In this document: positions 1-9,182 of the stretch, piece after piece
Numbering within the stretch: the stretch's first letter is position 1
How the letters are laid out: every line of letters starts with the position of its first letter
Source of the DNA: Prevotella sp.
GTDB lineage: Bacteria > Bacteroidota > Bacteroidia > Bacteroidales > Bacteroidaceae
Assembly (NCBI GenBank): GCA_017430675.1
Contig: JAFRMM010000090.1
Coordinates: forward strand, 1-22,638
Direction: 5' to 3'
Length of the DNA stretch: 22,638 nucleotides
Program-made: the position numbers and the translations under genes
Notes under the pieces: generated by a model
What the model saw: only the letters and a program-made list of their open reading frames with translations
What the model was told of the DNA's origin: nothing
Database searches by the model: none

Positions 1-891
1 AAGAACTGGATGCAGGAACTGAAAAACATCAGCGACTCCTACCCCAATTTGCATATATGCTTTACTGGCTCTTCACTTCTGAAGATTGATCATTCTGTCG
101 CCGACTTGTCTCGACGTTGCATCTTCTATAATGCTCAGGGACTGTCATTCCGTGAATATCTGAAATTTGAGGGTATCGGCGATTTTCCTGCTATTTCCCT
201 GCAGGACTTGTTTGACCATCATCTCGAACTTGCCAGACAGATTGTGGCAGAGATAAGGCCATTACAGCACTTCGGCGATTATCTGCGAAAGGGGTATTAT
301 CCTTACTACAAACAGCATCCAAACACATACTACGCAGCCATCCAGCAGACTGTTTCGGCCATTATTGATGATGACCTCAGGTCAGTAGAAGAAATAGAAT
401 CTGTCACCGTGAGGAAAGTCAAGCGATTGATGTCCATTCTCTCACAGATGGCACCTTTTTCTCCTAACATCACAAAACTTGGGCAGGCCATTGAAGCCAC
501 TCGCAACCAGACATCGGCCATCCTTCAGACCCTTGAGAAGGCCGCTCTGATTAACAATCTCTACAAAGATAAGGATGACATGAGTCAGTTGACTAAACCA
601 GAAAAGGTCTATCTGGAAAACACCAATCTGATGCATGCACTCACCACCCGTGTCGAAGAAGGCAATGACAGGGAGACCTTCTTTGCCAACCAGTTGAAAG
701 AAGGGCATCAGGTAACCTATTCTGGCAAGGGTGATTTCCTCATTGATGGTAAATATACCATTGAGGTAGGTGGAAAGAACAAGAACTTTGACCAGATCAA
801 GGACATGCCAGATAGTTATATTGCCAGCGATGATATCGAGTATGGTCATGGGAACCGTATTCCGCTATGGCTGTTCGGATTTCTTTATTAA
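1..891 (+). CDS. AAA family ATPase, 5'-truncated by window edge
   Basis: The frame is open from base 1 (K-N-W before the first Met at 10), so this is the C-terminal ~296 residues of a longer protein. The start of the visible part (HICFTGSSLL) looks like the sensor-1 strand of an AAA_14-type ATPase; the P-loop and Walker B would lie outside the window. A winged-helix-like stretch follows (roughly residues 135-200 of the visible part). The C-terminus carries G-D-F-L-I-D-G, then Y-T-I-E-V-G-G-K, which fits the D...ExxGK pattern of a PD-(D/E)XK-like fold common at the C-terminus of these ATPases. Such genes are often multicopy in Bacteroidales; the cellular role is unknown. A -7-like TATCTTTG at 902-909 lies just after the stop, with no gene behind it. 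The family call is fairly safe, the function is not. Confidence 0.8.
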   Translation, partial: KNWMQELKNISDSYPNLHICFTGSSLLKIDHSVADLSRRCIFYNAQGLSFREYLKFEGIGDFPAISLQDLFDHHLELARQIVAEIRPLQHFGDYLRKGYYPYYKQHPNTYYAAIQQTVSAIIDDDLRSVEEIESVTVRKVKRLMSILSQMAPFSPNITKLGQAIEATRNQTSAILQTLEKAALINNLYKDKDDMSQLTKPEKVYLENTNLMHALTTRVEEGNDRETFFANQLKEGHQVTYSGKGDFLIDGKYTIEVGGKNKNFDQIKDMPDSYIASDDIEYGHGNRIPLWLFGFLY

Positions 892-923
892 AGACAGGCT
901 ATATCTTTGCAGCCGAGATTTAT

Positions 924-960
924 GGGTCATGGGGGTCATGGGGGCAGGGACTTGACCCTG
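924..960. repeat. GGTCATGGG tandem repeat, possible fragment of a REP-like element
   Basis: Two adjacent copies of GGTCATGGG (925-933, 934-942) are followed by GGCAGGGAC. The wording resembles the left flank of the REP-like element at 14332 (GTCATGGGGTGACAG), so this may be a degraded copy. It has no clear palindrome of its own. Confidence 0.35.
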
Positions 961-1028
961 AACAAAAAGAAGTTTCAGGCAATTAAACATACCCGAAGTT
1001 TTTTTCTTTAAATCATTTGGAAGTATGT

Positions 1029-1153
1029 ATTTTTACTTCCACCTATTCTTGGGTAGTGCTTTTTGATCGAAAAGCACTGCCTTTTGTGAAATAATTACTG
1101 CCTTATTTTCGAAAAGTATTACTTAATTTTCAATAAATACTACTTATTTGACC
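1029..1153. repeat. Degenerate 21-nt tandem repeat array (copy C)
   Basis: Units start at 1049, 1070, 1091, 1112 and 1133, exactly 21 nt apart, with a more degenerate unit before them from 1029. Each has an AGT/ACT/ATT triplet at unit positions 7-9, a GCC/GCT/ACT block at 10-12 and usually an AT-rich TATTTTCG-like end. Units 1049 and 1070 also form a hairpin, AGTGCTTTT (1055-1063) with AAAAGCACT (1070-1078). Related motifs (TTACCTCCACC near 1189, and a GGTGGAGG stretch near 1240 that can pair with it) continue downstream. The same period and unit pattern recur at 13603-13686 and 14489-14572. There are no spacers, so it is not a CRISPR. The rest of 892-1494 holds only AT-rich DNA and the promoter at 1410. 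Confidence 0.7.
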
Positions 1154-1409
1154 TTATTTTTTATAAATTTGATGGAAGCATAAACAAGTTACCTCCACCT
1201 ATCTAACTAATTATATTCCAAAGTATTATTTTCAATTTGGTGGAGGTGGAAGAGAAAATCTATAAAAATATAATAGGAATATCAAAAAGCACAGAAATAA
1301 TAACTTCATAACATGGAGACGATTCTTTTGTTAGACCTGTTAGAGACATGGGCCACGCCAAGAAACCCTGTTAAAACTTTCATTTTTTTAAAATTTTGGG
1401 GTATTTTTC

Positions 1410-1440
1410 TTGCAAATAAAAAAAAGAATTCATATCTTTG
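1410..1440 (+). promoter_or_regulatory. Bacteroidota promoter for the 1495 lipoprotein
   Basis: TTG at 1410-1412 and TATCTTTG at 1433-1440 are separated by 20 nt, matching the -33/-7 consensus. The expected 5' UTR is about 48 nt and AT-rich, with no Shine-Dalgarno. Confidence 0.75.
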
Positions 1441-1494
1441 CAGCAAATCTATAACAATTCATTTTTTCTATTAATCAATTAAAACTTTAGTATT

Positions 1495-2196
1495 ATGCAC
1501 AAAAACTTTTTTGCTAAGTATTTGATGGCAGCCATGATGCTGCTGGGAATGTCATTTACCGTGGTTTCATGCAATGACCTTATTGATGCCTTTAGGGACA
1601 ATCCTGCTCCAACACCAGAAAAATCAGAAGAGTCAAAGGCGGATGAAGAACCTGAGGCTCCGGAAGTCAAGTCTGAAGCCTGGACGTGGAATACTGGGGC
1701 TCCTGATGGTATCATCTGGGGTAATATGGGCTACTGTGGTGGCTCTGGCGAAGCCGTTGCCCTGGAGGCCAATGGCAGATGGTGGGGCGTTACTGGTGAG
1801 AATGAGAGCGAGGAAGGTGCCGGTGACGGCTTCCTCCAGCAACTCCAACACACAGATGATGGTCTTGCTCATGGTGATGAGAGTATGGATGCATACTTCC
1901 TGCTCTTTGAAGACGGAAAGATTGAGCGCCATGCTGGCGACGGCAAACTCATCAAATCTGGTACATACAAATTTGTGACCATTACAGGTAATGAGTGGAA
2001 GGTAGCCAACTTGGAAACCACAGCGGGTACTATCCTGTTCCCATACGAAATCAATTCTGGTGGCAATATGCCAACAATTTTTGATGTGGTTTATAAGACG
2101 GATAACCTGATGACTCTTGTCTATCCCGACAATGGTAACTTCGAAGAACTTGGTAACTGGGAAGAGGCAACATTCTGGCATTTCAAGAAAAAGTAA
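1495..2196 (+). CDS. Lipoprotein of unknown function (233 aa)
   Basis: The N-terminus is a type II signal peptide (K near the start, hydrophobic residues 10-24) ending in V-V-S-C with the lipidated Cys at 26. Asp and Glu residues follow, then a low-complexity P/E/K/S linker to about residue 60, which suggests tethering at the outer membrane and possible surface export. The mature domain (~65-233) is rich in W, G and aromatic residues in short strand-like segments (KIERHAGDG, SGTYKFV, MTLVYPDNG), consistent with a small all-beta fold. I do not recognise the family. It has its own promoter and ends at a strong hairpin shared with the convergent CotH gene, so it is probably monocistronic. Confidence 0.8.
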   Translation: MHKNFFAKYLMAAMMLLGMSFTVVSCNDLIDAFRDNPAPTPEKSEESKADEEPEAPEVKSEAWTWNTGAPDGIIWGNMGYCGGSGEAVALEANGRWWGVTGENESEEGAGDGFLQQLQHTDDGLAHGDESMDAYFLLFEDGKIERHAGDGKLIKSGTYKFVTITGNEWKVANLETTAGTILFPYEINSGGNMPTIFDVVYKTDNLMTLVYPDNGNFEELGNWEEATFWHFKKK

Positions 2197-2229
2197 CCCT
2201 GCTTTAGCGAAACATATAAGTTACGACCC

Positions 2230-2290
2230 AAAAGTATATGACTTACGCTGCATAACCTATAAAGTTAGCAATCGTAAGTCATATATTTTT
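2230..2290. terminator. Long bidirectional hairpin between convergent genes
   Basis: Arms 2230-2247 and 2273-2290 pair over 18 positions; 17 are Watson-Crick and one is a G-T wobble. The core is ATATGACTTACG/CGTAAGTCATAT. The loop can extend the stem further (TGC-A-TAAC pairing with GTTA-GCA around one bulge). T-rich flanks on both strands fit a bidirectional terminator for the lipoprotein ending at 2196 and the CotH gene ending at 2292. Confidence 0.8.
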
Positions 2291-2291
2291 G

Positions 2292-3557
2292 TTAGAGATT
2301 GTCGAGGTTTTCATTCAGCCACTTGAGCCGCGCTTCTATCCATAGTCTCAGGTCATCGACATACTTCATATAAGCCTCGACAACTTCCTGTTTGGATGGT
2401 GGTTTGGATGGTGGTGATTCTATTATTGTGCCCCATTTGCTATTATCTTCTGTAATCCAATGTGAGATAAGTTCTGCCTTCAGGTCTATTCGGTCATAGA
2501 TTTTCTGACGATCGGCATATATTTCCCTGAAACGGCTCTTCACCTGGGCAGTAAATGCAGGATCTTGGAAAAGTCTGGTGTACCATGATGCGTTATCTCG
2601 TATCCAAAATCCCTCTGGTTTGTCATTGCCGTGGATATAAGTACCACCAAATGCCCAGTCAAAATCCCATAGCGGTCCCATCTTCAACTTCCCTCCACGC
2701 TCTATATGCATATAACAACTGGCATAGAAGGCGGCATCATTGTTTTTGGCAATTTCATTGATGAGATACCATTCCACAAAAGAGTCTGCATCCATATATT
2801 TCCTATAACCCTCTTCCTCATCCGTAAAATGGTCTGAGTATAATGCCGCTTCTGCTGCTATCACATAGTCCTTGATGAATTGGTAGTCCTCGCTATCGGT
2901 AGTGACTTCAGGATCTTTGATATTAATGTTGAACGAGATATGGGGGGTCCTGAAGGTGACGTCTTCATTTTTGTCTGACTTGCCATCTATTTCAAGCAAG
3001 AACCCATCATGGCCGTTATTAACCCTCCCTTTTGTAATTGTCAGTTTATCGCCTAATTGGTAGATTCCGCGATAATCATCACTAAGTGTAAGGGTTACGA
3101 AGTCAAAATGGGGTATATAGTCAAACTTGCACATGGTCCTGCCCATATAGAATGCAAGGTCTGTCTTGAGTAAGGTTTTATCATCATAGTTTCCCAGCAG
3201 AACCCAGGATTTGGCTTTTGGGAAACCGAGCAAGGACTGCTTCTCTGGGAATTTGATGGCGTATGATTTCTTAGGTACCTGATACCAATTGGTATTTCCC
3301 CTTCCTTTAATCTTCATTTCCCCTTCGAATAGCACTGTTCCTTTACCATCAGTTATCGACAAGTACGAGTCCTCTACATAGGCTCTTTTATCTATAATCG
3401 CATGGCGAGGCGTGGTGATGATTACTTCTGGTAATAGGGTGTATTCCGGTTTATCTGACGGACTGATGGGATTGTCAAAATTGTCATCACAGGAAGATGA
3501 TGGCAGAATGAAAAGTGCCATTATCCCGAAGAGGAGTTTTTTACATTTCCTTTTCAT
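2292..3557 (-). CDS. CotH kinase family lipoprotein (421 aa)
   Basis: A lipoprotein signal peptide ends in S-S-S-C (Cys 23), followed by D-D-N-F-D, typical of exported Bacteroidota lipoproteins. The body matches the CotH family, atypical protein kinases related to spore-coat CotH: K-G-R-G-N-T-N-W at 84-91, K-K-S-Y-A-I-K-F at 96-103, R-G-I-Y-Q-L-G-D-K at 163-171, and the metal-binding region G-P-L-W-D-F-D-W-A-F-G at 294-304, where the two Asp residues correspond to the catalytic DxD-type acids. Substrates in Bacteroidota are unknown; extracellular protein or glycan phosphorylation is possible. It starts 11 nt after the mutS stop on the same strand with no promoter between, so it is likely co-transcribed with mutS. 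Confidence 0.88.
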   Translation of the reverse strand: MKRKCKKLLFGIMALFILPSSSCDDNFDNPISPSDKPEYTLLPEVIITTPRHAIIDKRAYVEDSYLSITDGKGTVLFEGEMKIKGRGNTNWYQVPKKSYAIKFPEKQSLLGFPKAKSWVLLGNYDDKTLLKTDLAFYMGRTMCKFDYIPHFDFVTLTLSDDYRGIYQLGDKLTITKGRVNNGHDGFLLEIDGKSDKNEDVTFRTPHISFNINIKDPEVTTDSEDYQFIKDYVIAAEAALYSDHFTDEEEGYRKYMDADSFVEWYLINEIAKNNDAAFYASCYMHIERGGKLKMGPLWDFDWAFGGTYIHGNDKPEGFWIRDNASWYTRLFQDPAFTAQVKSRFREIYADRQKIYDRIDLKAELISHWITEDNSKWGTIIESPPSKPPSKQEVVEAYMKYVDDLRLWIEARLKWLNENLDNL

Positions 3558-3568
3558 TACCTGTTAGG

Positions 3569-6190
3569 CTATTTCCCTGAGACGATTTTCTTGATGTCGT
3601 TAAGTTTGTTGAGGGCTTCGAGGGGGGTGAGGTTATTCACATCAAGGCCGAGGATCTCATCGCGCACTTGGCACAGTACAGGGTCATCAAGTTGAAAGAA
3701 GGAGAGTTGCATGCCTTCGCGAGAGGCAGCGATTTCTGCTGTAGGCTTACCCACAGAGCCCACAGAAGCATTCTCGGCCTCCAGTTGCTTCAGGATCACG
3801 TTGGCGCGCTTCACGATGCTGCGAGGCATACCGGCTATCTCTGCCACGTGGATACCAAAGGAGTGCTCAGAGCCTCCACGCTCCAGTTTGCGCAGGAAGA
3901 TCACCTTACCATCCACCTCTTTCACAGAGACGTTATAGTTCTTAATGCGAGAGAAGTTCTTCTCCATCTCATTCAGTTCGTGGTAGTGGGTTGCGAAGAG
4001 GGTTCTGGGGTGGCCTTTCGCATTCTCATGCAGATACTCCACGATGGCCCAGGCGATGGAGATGCCATCGTAGGTGCTGGTGCCTCGGCCCAACTCATCA
4101 AACAAAACCAGTGAGCGCGAAGACACATTATTAAGTATATTCGAGGCCTCCGTCATCTCCACCATAAAGGTAGATTCGCCCAAGGAGATATTGTCGCTGG
4201 CACCCACACGGGTGAAAATCTTATCCACCAAACCGATTCTCGCGGCCTCTGCGGGCACGAAACAGCCAATCTGGGCGAGTAACACGATGAGTGCCGTCTG
4301 TCGCAACAGGGCCGATTTACCAGCCATATTCGGACCCGTAATGATGATGATCTGCTGCCGCTCGTTGTCGAGCAGGATATCATTGGGCACGTAGCGCTCG
4401 CCAAGGGGCAGTTCCTGTTCGATGACAGGATGGCGGCCCTGTTTGATGTCGATGACCTCCGATGAATCGATGACAGGACGGATATACTTGTTCTCTTCTG
4501 CCGTCTTGGCAAAACTCAGCAAACAGTCGAGGCGGGCGATGATGTTCGCATTGATCTGAATCTGGGGAATAAACTCCTGCATGCTTAAAACAAGATCATT
4601 GAAGAGTTTCGCCTCTAACGAAAGTATCTTATCCTCAGCGCCCAGGATCTTCTCCTCGTACTCCTTCAGTTCCTGCGTGATGTAGCGCTCTGCCTGGGCC
4701 AGCGTCTGCTTGCGCACCCACTCCGCAGGCACCTGATCCTTATAGGTATTGCGCACCTCGAGATAATAGCCAAACACATTGTTATAGCCGATTTTCAGCG
4801 AAGAGATACCCGTCTGCTCTGCCTCACGCTCCTGGATCTTCAGGAGATAGTCCTTACCAGAGTAAGCGATGCTCCGTAACTCGTCGAGTTCTGCATTCAC
4901 GCCATCACGAATCACGCCTCCCTTGGCCACGAGTTGTGGCGGATCGTTCTGTATCTCCCTTTCTATCTTGTCGCGCAGACTCTCACAGAGGTTCAACTGC
5001 TCTCCCACGCGGTTCAGGGCCTCGTTGTTGGCAGAGAGACAAGCCGCCTTGATGGGTTGGATGGCCTGCAAGGCCGCCTTCAACTGTACCACCTCACGAG
5101 GTGATACCCTTCCCACGGCAGCCTTGGAAATGATGCGCTCCAAATCGCCTATTCGGTGCAACTGTTCATCGACGCACTCACGGAACTCTGGCTCACGATA
5201 GTAATACTCCACGATGTCAAGACGCGAGTTAATAGGTTTCTCATCCCTCAGGGGGAATACGAGCCAACGGCGCAGTAATCGGCCACCCATGGGCGATACT
5301 GTCTTGTCAATGACATCCAAGAGCGACTTGCCGTCGTCCTGCATGGGATGCACCAGTTCCAGACTGCGGATCGTGAACTTATCCAGACGGACGTATCTAT
5401 CTTCCTCGATACGGGAAATCGAGGTGATATGGCCTATCTGCGTGTGCTGGGTCTGTTCGAGGTATTGCAGGATGGCACCTGCCGCTATCACACCAGCCTG
5501 CAGATGATCGACACCAAAGCCCTTCAGGTTCTTCACGTTGAAGTGCCTCAACAACTTCTGCTTCGAGGTCTGCTCTGTAAACACCCAGTCGTCGAGTTGG
5601 AAGGTGAAGTATTTCGTGCCAAAGAGTCGTTCGAAATCCTGTTTCCTCGTCCTGTCGTGCAGGATCTCCTTGGGCGAGAAGTTGCCCAAGAGTTTCTCCA
5701 CGTAGTCCTGCGTACCTTCGCCCGTCAGGAACTCGCCCGTGGAGATATCAAGGAAGGCCACACCAAACGAGGCCTTGCCAAAGTGCACAGCGGCCAGGAA
5801 ATTATTCTCCTTATAGTTCAGCACATTGTCTGAAAGCGCCACACCAGGCGTTACCAACTCCGTGATGCCTCGCTTCACGAGTTTCTTCGTGAGTTTGGGA
5901 TCTTCAAGTTGGTCACAGATCGCCACACGTTTACCAGCACGGATCAGTTTGGGCAGATAGGTATCCAGGGCATGATGGGGGAAGCCCGCCATCTCGTCAC
6001 CCTTGTTATAACCATTATTACGGTGGGTGAGGGTGATGCCCAAGATCTTCGAGGCCGTAATGGCATCCTCACAATAGGTCTCATAGAAGTCGCCACACCT
6101 GAAGAGCATCACTGCATCCGGGTGTTTCGCCTTCAGATCGAAAAACTGCTTCATCATGGGGGTTAGTTCCTTCCCCTCTTTCTTTGCCAT
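3569..6190 (-). CDS. mutS: DNA mismatch repair protein MutS (873 aa)
   Basis: MutS recognises mismatches and small loops and starts repair with MutL. The mismatch-binding F-Y-E (residues 35-37 in G-D-F-Y-E-T-Y) is present. So are Walker A G-P-N-M-A-G-K-S at 619-626, Walker B with D-E-L-G-R-G-T-S-T (698 on), and the A-T-H-Y-H-E switch (~733). The length is normal for the family. The frame stays open for 91 codons upstream (to 6463), but the promoter at 6217-6248 gives a transcript starting near 6211, and [11 protein letters not shown] at 6190 fits the family N-terminus, so I use that start. The leader is only about 20 nt. A CotH-like lipoprotein gene follows 11 nt after the stop. Confidence 0.97.
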   Translation of the reverse strand: MAKKEGKELTPMMKQFFDLKAKHPDAVMLFRCGDFYETYCEDAITASKILGITLTHRNNGYNKGDEMAGFPHHALDTYLPKLIRAGKRVAICDQLEDPKLTKKLVKRGITELVTPGVALSDNVLNYKENNFLAAVHFGKASFGVAFLDISTGEFLTGEGTQDYVEKLLGNFSPKEILHDRTRKQDFERLFGTKYFTFQLDDWVFTEQTSKQKLLRHFNVKNLKGFGVDHLQAGVIAAGAILQYLEQTQHTQIGHITSISRIEEDRYVRLDKFTIRSLELVHPMQDDGKSLLDVIDKTVSPMGGRLLRRWLVFPLRDEKPINSRLDIVEYYYREPEFRECVDEQLHRIGDLERIISKAAVGRVSPREVVQLKAALQAIQPIKAACLSANNEALNRVGEQLNLCESLRDKIEREIQNDPPQLVAKGGVIRDGVNAELDELRSIAYSGKDYLLKIQEREAEQTGISSLKIGYNNVFGYYLEVRNTYKDQVPAEWVRKQTLAQAERYITQELKEYEEKILGAEDKILSLEAKLFNDLVLSMQEFIPQIQINANIIARLDCLLSFAKTAEENKYIRPVIDSSEVIDIKQGRHPVIEQELPLGERYVPNDILLDNERQQIIIITGPNMAGKSALLRQTALIVLLAQIGCFVPAEAARIGLVDKIFTRVGASDNISLGESTFMVEMTEASNILNNVSSRSLVLFDELGRGTSTYDGISIAWAIVEYLHENAKGHPRTLFATHYHELNEMEKNFSRIKNYNVSVKEVDGKVIFLRKLERGGSEHSFGIHVAEIAGMPRSIVKRANVILKQLEAENASVGSVGKPTAEIAASREGMQLSFFQLDDPVLCQVRDEILGLDVNNLTPLEALNKLNDIKKIVSGK

Positions 6191-6216
6191 TACGCGTTGG
6201 GTTATAATTTGAGCGA

Positions 6217-6248
6217 CAAAGTTACTCCTTTTTTCCCCAATAGGCAAA
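6217..6248 (-). promoter_or_regulatory. mutS promoter
   Basis: On the minus strand TTTG (6245-6248), 20 nt, then TAACTTTG (6217-6224) is a near-ideal -33/-7 pair. It lies inside the extended open frame of mutS and so rules out the upstream start. Confidence 0.85.
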
Positions 6249-6298
6249 TATTTCTGCACTTTTTTCTTCAAAAGAAGGCTTTTCTCGTTTTTTCTGTT

Positions 6299-6306
6299 TA
6301 CTTTTG
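6299..6306 (+). promoter_or_regulatory. -7 box for the 6338 operon
   Basis: TACTTTTG matches TAnnTTTG and lies 31 nt before the ATG at 6338. No good -33 box is visible 20 nt upstream, so the call rests on the -7 element alone. Confidence 0.5.
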
Positions 6307-6337
6307 CCACACGAACAAATTCGCCCTTAGAATCACA

Positions 6338-7711
6338 ATGAAGCCCAAAGCGCTTATACAGAGTCATTGGCGGTGGCTGTTGTCCGTTGGGATGGCCATA
6401 GCCGCCTTTGTTTTCTGGTTGTATCTCTATCCCTTCGTCATGCTGTGGAGGGAACAGATGCAACTGTTCCTGTGGGATGGCGATTATCTTCTGGAAAGGC
6501 TGGCCGTCCCTGGAGGCGTGGCACGATATCTCAGTGAATTCCTGGTGCAGTTCTTCTATGACATCAGGGTAGGGGCCTTCATCATGGTGCTACTGATTGT
6601 TGCTGCCCAACTGCTGATGTGGCGGCTACTGCACAGGGAAAGTCATCGGTCTTACTTTTTCCTGTCTTTCATCCCCGCCATTTATCTGTGGTATCTGGCC
6701 GGTGACCAAAGTCTGCTGATAACACTCCCTGTGGCTATCGTATGTACAATGGCGCTTCTGGCCTTGTTGCCGCAGAAGCAAATGCCTTGTTTAATCTGCT
6801 CTATCATCAGCATCCCCATTGGCTATTGGATGGTTGGGCCAATAGTAGGGTGGGTGATTCTTTATAACCTCCGTTGGCTGAAGGACCGTGAGTCGCGCTG
6901 GCGTACTACCCTTGGGTGGATCTTATTGCTCGTACTGTATCTGGTATGCATATTAATATCTTCGTGGCTGGTGCCCTATCCGCTGCAGGAACTGTTCCAA
7001 GGAGTCGGCTATTCTGTCTATGGAGAGACAAGACTGTTGTATATCGTCTGGCTCTTAGGACTCGCCATTGTAGCACTTCCTTTCTTGAGCCAACTGTTAC
7101 GCTCAGGGTCAAAAACGATGGAGTGGGGTGGGATGGTGGCCACCGTGCTTGGTGCCCTGCTGTTGATTCCCCAAGGGTATCGCGCAGAAGACTATGAGGA
7201 AATCGAATACGACGTGATGCTGCGCATGGGACTGTGGCAGCGCATCGTCAGGAAGGGTGAACAGAAAGAACCTGCGACGACAGCCAGTCTGATTACGGTC
7301 AGGTATGCGCAATGGCGCAGTGGACAACAGGGCGAGATGGAGATGGATCCTGCGTGGCTGAATCCCAAGGTGGTGATGAACAGTCAGCCTTCCGCCTTTA
7401 TGGCCAGCGAACTGTATTTCCAGATGGGTATGGTGAGGATGTCGCAGCGCGCCGCCTTTGAGGCCATGGAGGCTGTGTATTGCAATAAGAGCGGAAGGGC
7501 ATTAAGGCGTTTGGCTGAAACAGCACTCATCACTGGCGAGGACGAGGTGGCCAGCAAATACCTCTCCATCCTGGAAGAGACCTTGTACTATCGTCGCTGG
7601 GCACAAGAGACCAGACAATACCTCGGACATCCTGAACGGCTGGAGAATCATCCCACCTACGGTCGTCTGCGTAATTACTATTTGTATGATGAAGACCACT
7701 TTTTCTATTAA
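6338..7711 (+). CDS. Polytopic inner-membrane protein with C-terminal helical domain, DUF6057-like
   Basis: The 457-residue protein has about seven to eight hydrophobic segments in the first ~290 residues (for example 13-35, 78-98, 107-127, 160-180, 195-215). A soluble C-terminal part of ~160 residues follows, rich in A/E/R helices ([17 protein letters not shown]) that look TPR-like. It resembles the Bacteroidales membrane proteins catalogued as DUF6057, though I cannot verify that without a search. The frame is open from 6197, but the -7 box at 6299 makes M-K-P-K-A-L-I at 6338 the sensible start. Its last 26 nt overlap the next gene, so the two are translationally linked and probably act together. 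The function is unknown. Confidence 0.75.
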   Translation: MKPKALIQSHWRWLLSVGMAIAAFVFWLYLYPFVMLWREQMQLFLWDGDYLLERLAVPGGVARYLSEFLVQFFYDIRVGAFIMVLLIVAAQLLMWRLLHRESHRSYFFLSFIPAIYLWYLAGDQSLLITLPVAIVCTMALLALLPQKQMPCLICSIISIPIGYWMVGPIVGWVILYNLRWLKDRESRWRTTLGWILLLVLYLVCILISSWLVPYPLQELFQGVGYSVYGETRLLYIVWLLGLAIVALPFLSQLLRSGSKTMEWGGMVATVLGALLLIPQGYRAEDYEEIEYDVMLRMGLWQRIVRKGEQKEPATTASLITVRYAQWRSGQQGEMEMDPAWLNPKVVMNSQPSAFMASELYFQMGMVRMSQRAAFEAMEAVYCNKSGRALRRLAETALITGEDEVASKYLSILEETLYYRRWAQETRQYLGHPERLENHPTYGRLRNYYLYDEDHFFY

Positions 7712-9182
7712 GATCTTCGGAACAGGCAAATGGCTGGTGGCTGGAATCATTTGGAGCCTCCTTGCTTTCACTTCCTGTAGTTCACGCCCAGAGAACGTGA
7801 ACAGGGTGGAGGCGCAGCCTGAAATCTATCCCGACTATACGAGTGTGACCATCCCCGTTGGACTGGCCCCACTGAACTTCTGCATGGCTGACGAGGACTA
7901 TACGACCATCGACGTGGAGGTGAAGGGAGCCAAGGGCGGCATCATACACGCCAATGGTGCCTACGCCGACTTTGACATCGACGAGTGGCACCAGTTGCTC
8001 GAACATAATAAAGGAGGGATACTGACCTTCTCCGTCTGTGCTGAGAAGGACGGGCAATGGACGGGTTTCCGCGACTTCACCGTCAGCGTCAGCGATAAGC
8101 CCTTGGACGCATGGGGTGTCACTTACCGTAGGATTCCGCCCACCTACGAGATGTTCTGTCAGATGGGACTCTATCAGCGCGACTTGAGCAACTTCAAGGA
8201 GACTGCTCTGCTGGTGAACACCCAGACACCAGGCCAATGCCTGAACTGCCATACGCCCAACCGCACGAATCCGGACCAATACGTCTTCCATGTGCGTGGC
8301 GAACATGGTGCCACAGGCATCAGCAGAGACGGCCACATCGAACTGCTGAAGGCGAAGAACGAGTTCCTGGGTGGTTCGATGGTCTATCCCTACTGGCACC
8401 CTCATGGACGCTTCTGCGCCTTCTCCACCAACAAGACCTCGCAGATGTTCCATACCAACAAGCAGCACAAGCCCACAGAGGTGTATGACTCCTCCTCCGA
8501 TGTCTTTATCTATGACTGCGAGACGAACACCGTCCTTTGCGATAGCCTCATCATGACGAAGACATGGGCCGAGAACACGCCAGCCTTCTCACCTGACGGC
8601 AAATGGCTCTACTTCACCACAGCCCTCCAACAGGAATATCCCAACAACTATGATCAGGAGAAATACTGCCTCTGCCGCGTGGGTTTCGACGAGGCAACAG
8701 GCAAGACTGGGCAGCAGGTGGATACGCTCATCAACGGCCGTGAGACTGGTAAGAGTGTCAGTTGGCCAAGACCCTCCTACGATGGCCGCTACCTGATGTA
8801 CACACAGACGAATTATGGCTATTTCACTATCTGGCACCCAGAGGCCGACTTATGGTTGTTGGATTTAGATACTGGCGAGACGCGCCCCATGACGGAAGTC
8901 AACAGCGAACAGGCAGAAAGTTTTCACAACTGGAGCGCCAACAGCCATTGGTTCCTCTTTACAAGCCGTCGTGAGAACGGACTCTACACCCAACTCTATT
9001 TCTCTTCCATCGATGAGCAGGGACGGGCCACCAAACCCTTCCTCCTGCCACAGCGCAACCCCCGTCAGTATTATCGCAGACTGATGCATTCCTATAACAC
9101 CCCAGACTTTGCCTCGCGCCCCATCCAAAGGGACACACGAGGACTGGCGGATAAAATCCTCAAGGACGAGAGATCACTCTGA
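7686..9182 (+). CDS. PD40/TolB-like beta-propeller lipoprotein with a CxxCH motif (498 aa)
   Basis: A long type II signal peptide ends in A-F-T-S-C (Cys 31). A beta-sandwich-like N-terminal region (to ~145) is followed by C-L-N-C-H at 185-189, a c-type haem attachment motif. Propeller blades of the PD40 kind then follow: Y-W-H-P-H-G-R-F, A-F-S-P-D-G-K-W-L-Y-F-T, S-Y-D-G-R-Y-L-M-Y-T, W-S-A-N-S-H-W-F-L-F-T-S-R-R. A single haem motif at the entrance of a propeller suggests a redox or sensor role, but CxxCH can also bind metal or be structural. Two adjacent Met codons open the frame. It overlaps the upstream membrane gene by 26 nt and the convergent channel gene by 9 nt at its stop. Confidence 0.82.
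   Translation: MMKTTFSIKIFGTGKWLVAGIIWSLLAFTSCSSRPENVNRVEAQPEIYPDYTSVTIPVGLAPLNFCMADEDYTTIDVEVKGAKGGIIHANGAYADFDIDEWHQLLEHNKGGILTFSVCAEKDGQWTGFRDFTVSVSDKPLDAWGVTYRRIPPTYEMFCQMGLYQRDLSNFKETALLVNTQTPGQCLNCHTPNRTNPDQYVFHVRGEHGATGISRDGHIELLKAKNEFLGGSMVYPYWHPHGRFCAFSTNKTSQMFHTNKQHKPTEVYDSSSDVFIYDCETNTVLCDSLIMTKTWAENTPAFSPDGKWLYFTTALQQEYPNNYDQEKYCLCRVGFDEATGKTGQQVDTLINGRETGKSVSWPRPSYDGRYLMYTQTNYGYFTIWHPEADLWLLDLDTGETRPMTEVNSEQAESFHNWSANSHWFLFTSRRENGLYTQLYFSSIDEQGRATKPFLLPQRNPRQYYRRLMHSYNTPDFASRPIQRDTRGLADKILKDERSL

Noticed and set aside
902..909. TATCTTTG right after the ATPase stop as a real promoter
   Set aside because: It has no good -33 box and no gene within 580 nt downstream; it may be a relic.
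1029..1153. CRISPR array
   Set aside because: Units are contiguous with no spacers, are degenerate, and no cas genes are present.
3668..6166. Several long open frames antisense to mutS (for example 5348-5833 and 3668-4114 on plus)
   Set aside because: They are shadows of a strongly conserved gene on the other strand and lack promoters or recognisable domains.
6191..6463. 91-codon N-terminal extension of MutS
   Set aside because: The mutS promoter at 6217-6248 lies inside it and the residues are not MutS-like.
7782..8468. 228-codon frame antisense to the PD40 lipoprotein
   Set aside because: It has no domain or promoter, and the plus-strand gene has clear propeller motifs and CxxCH.
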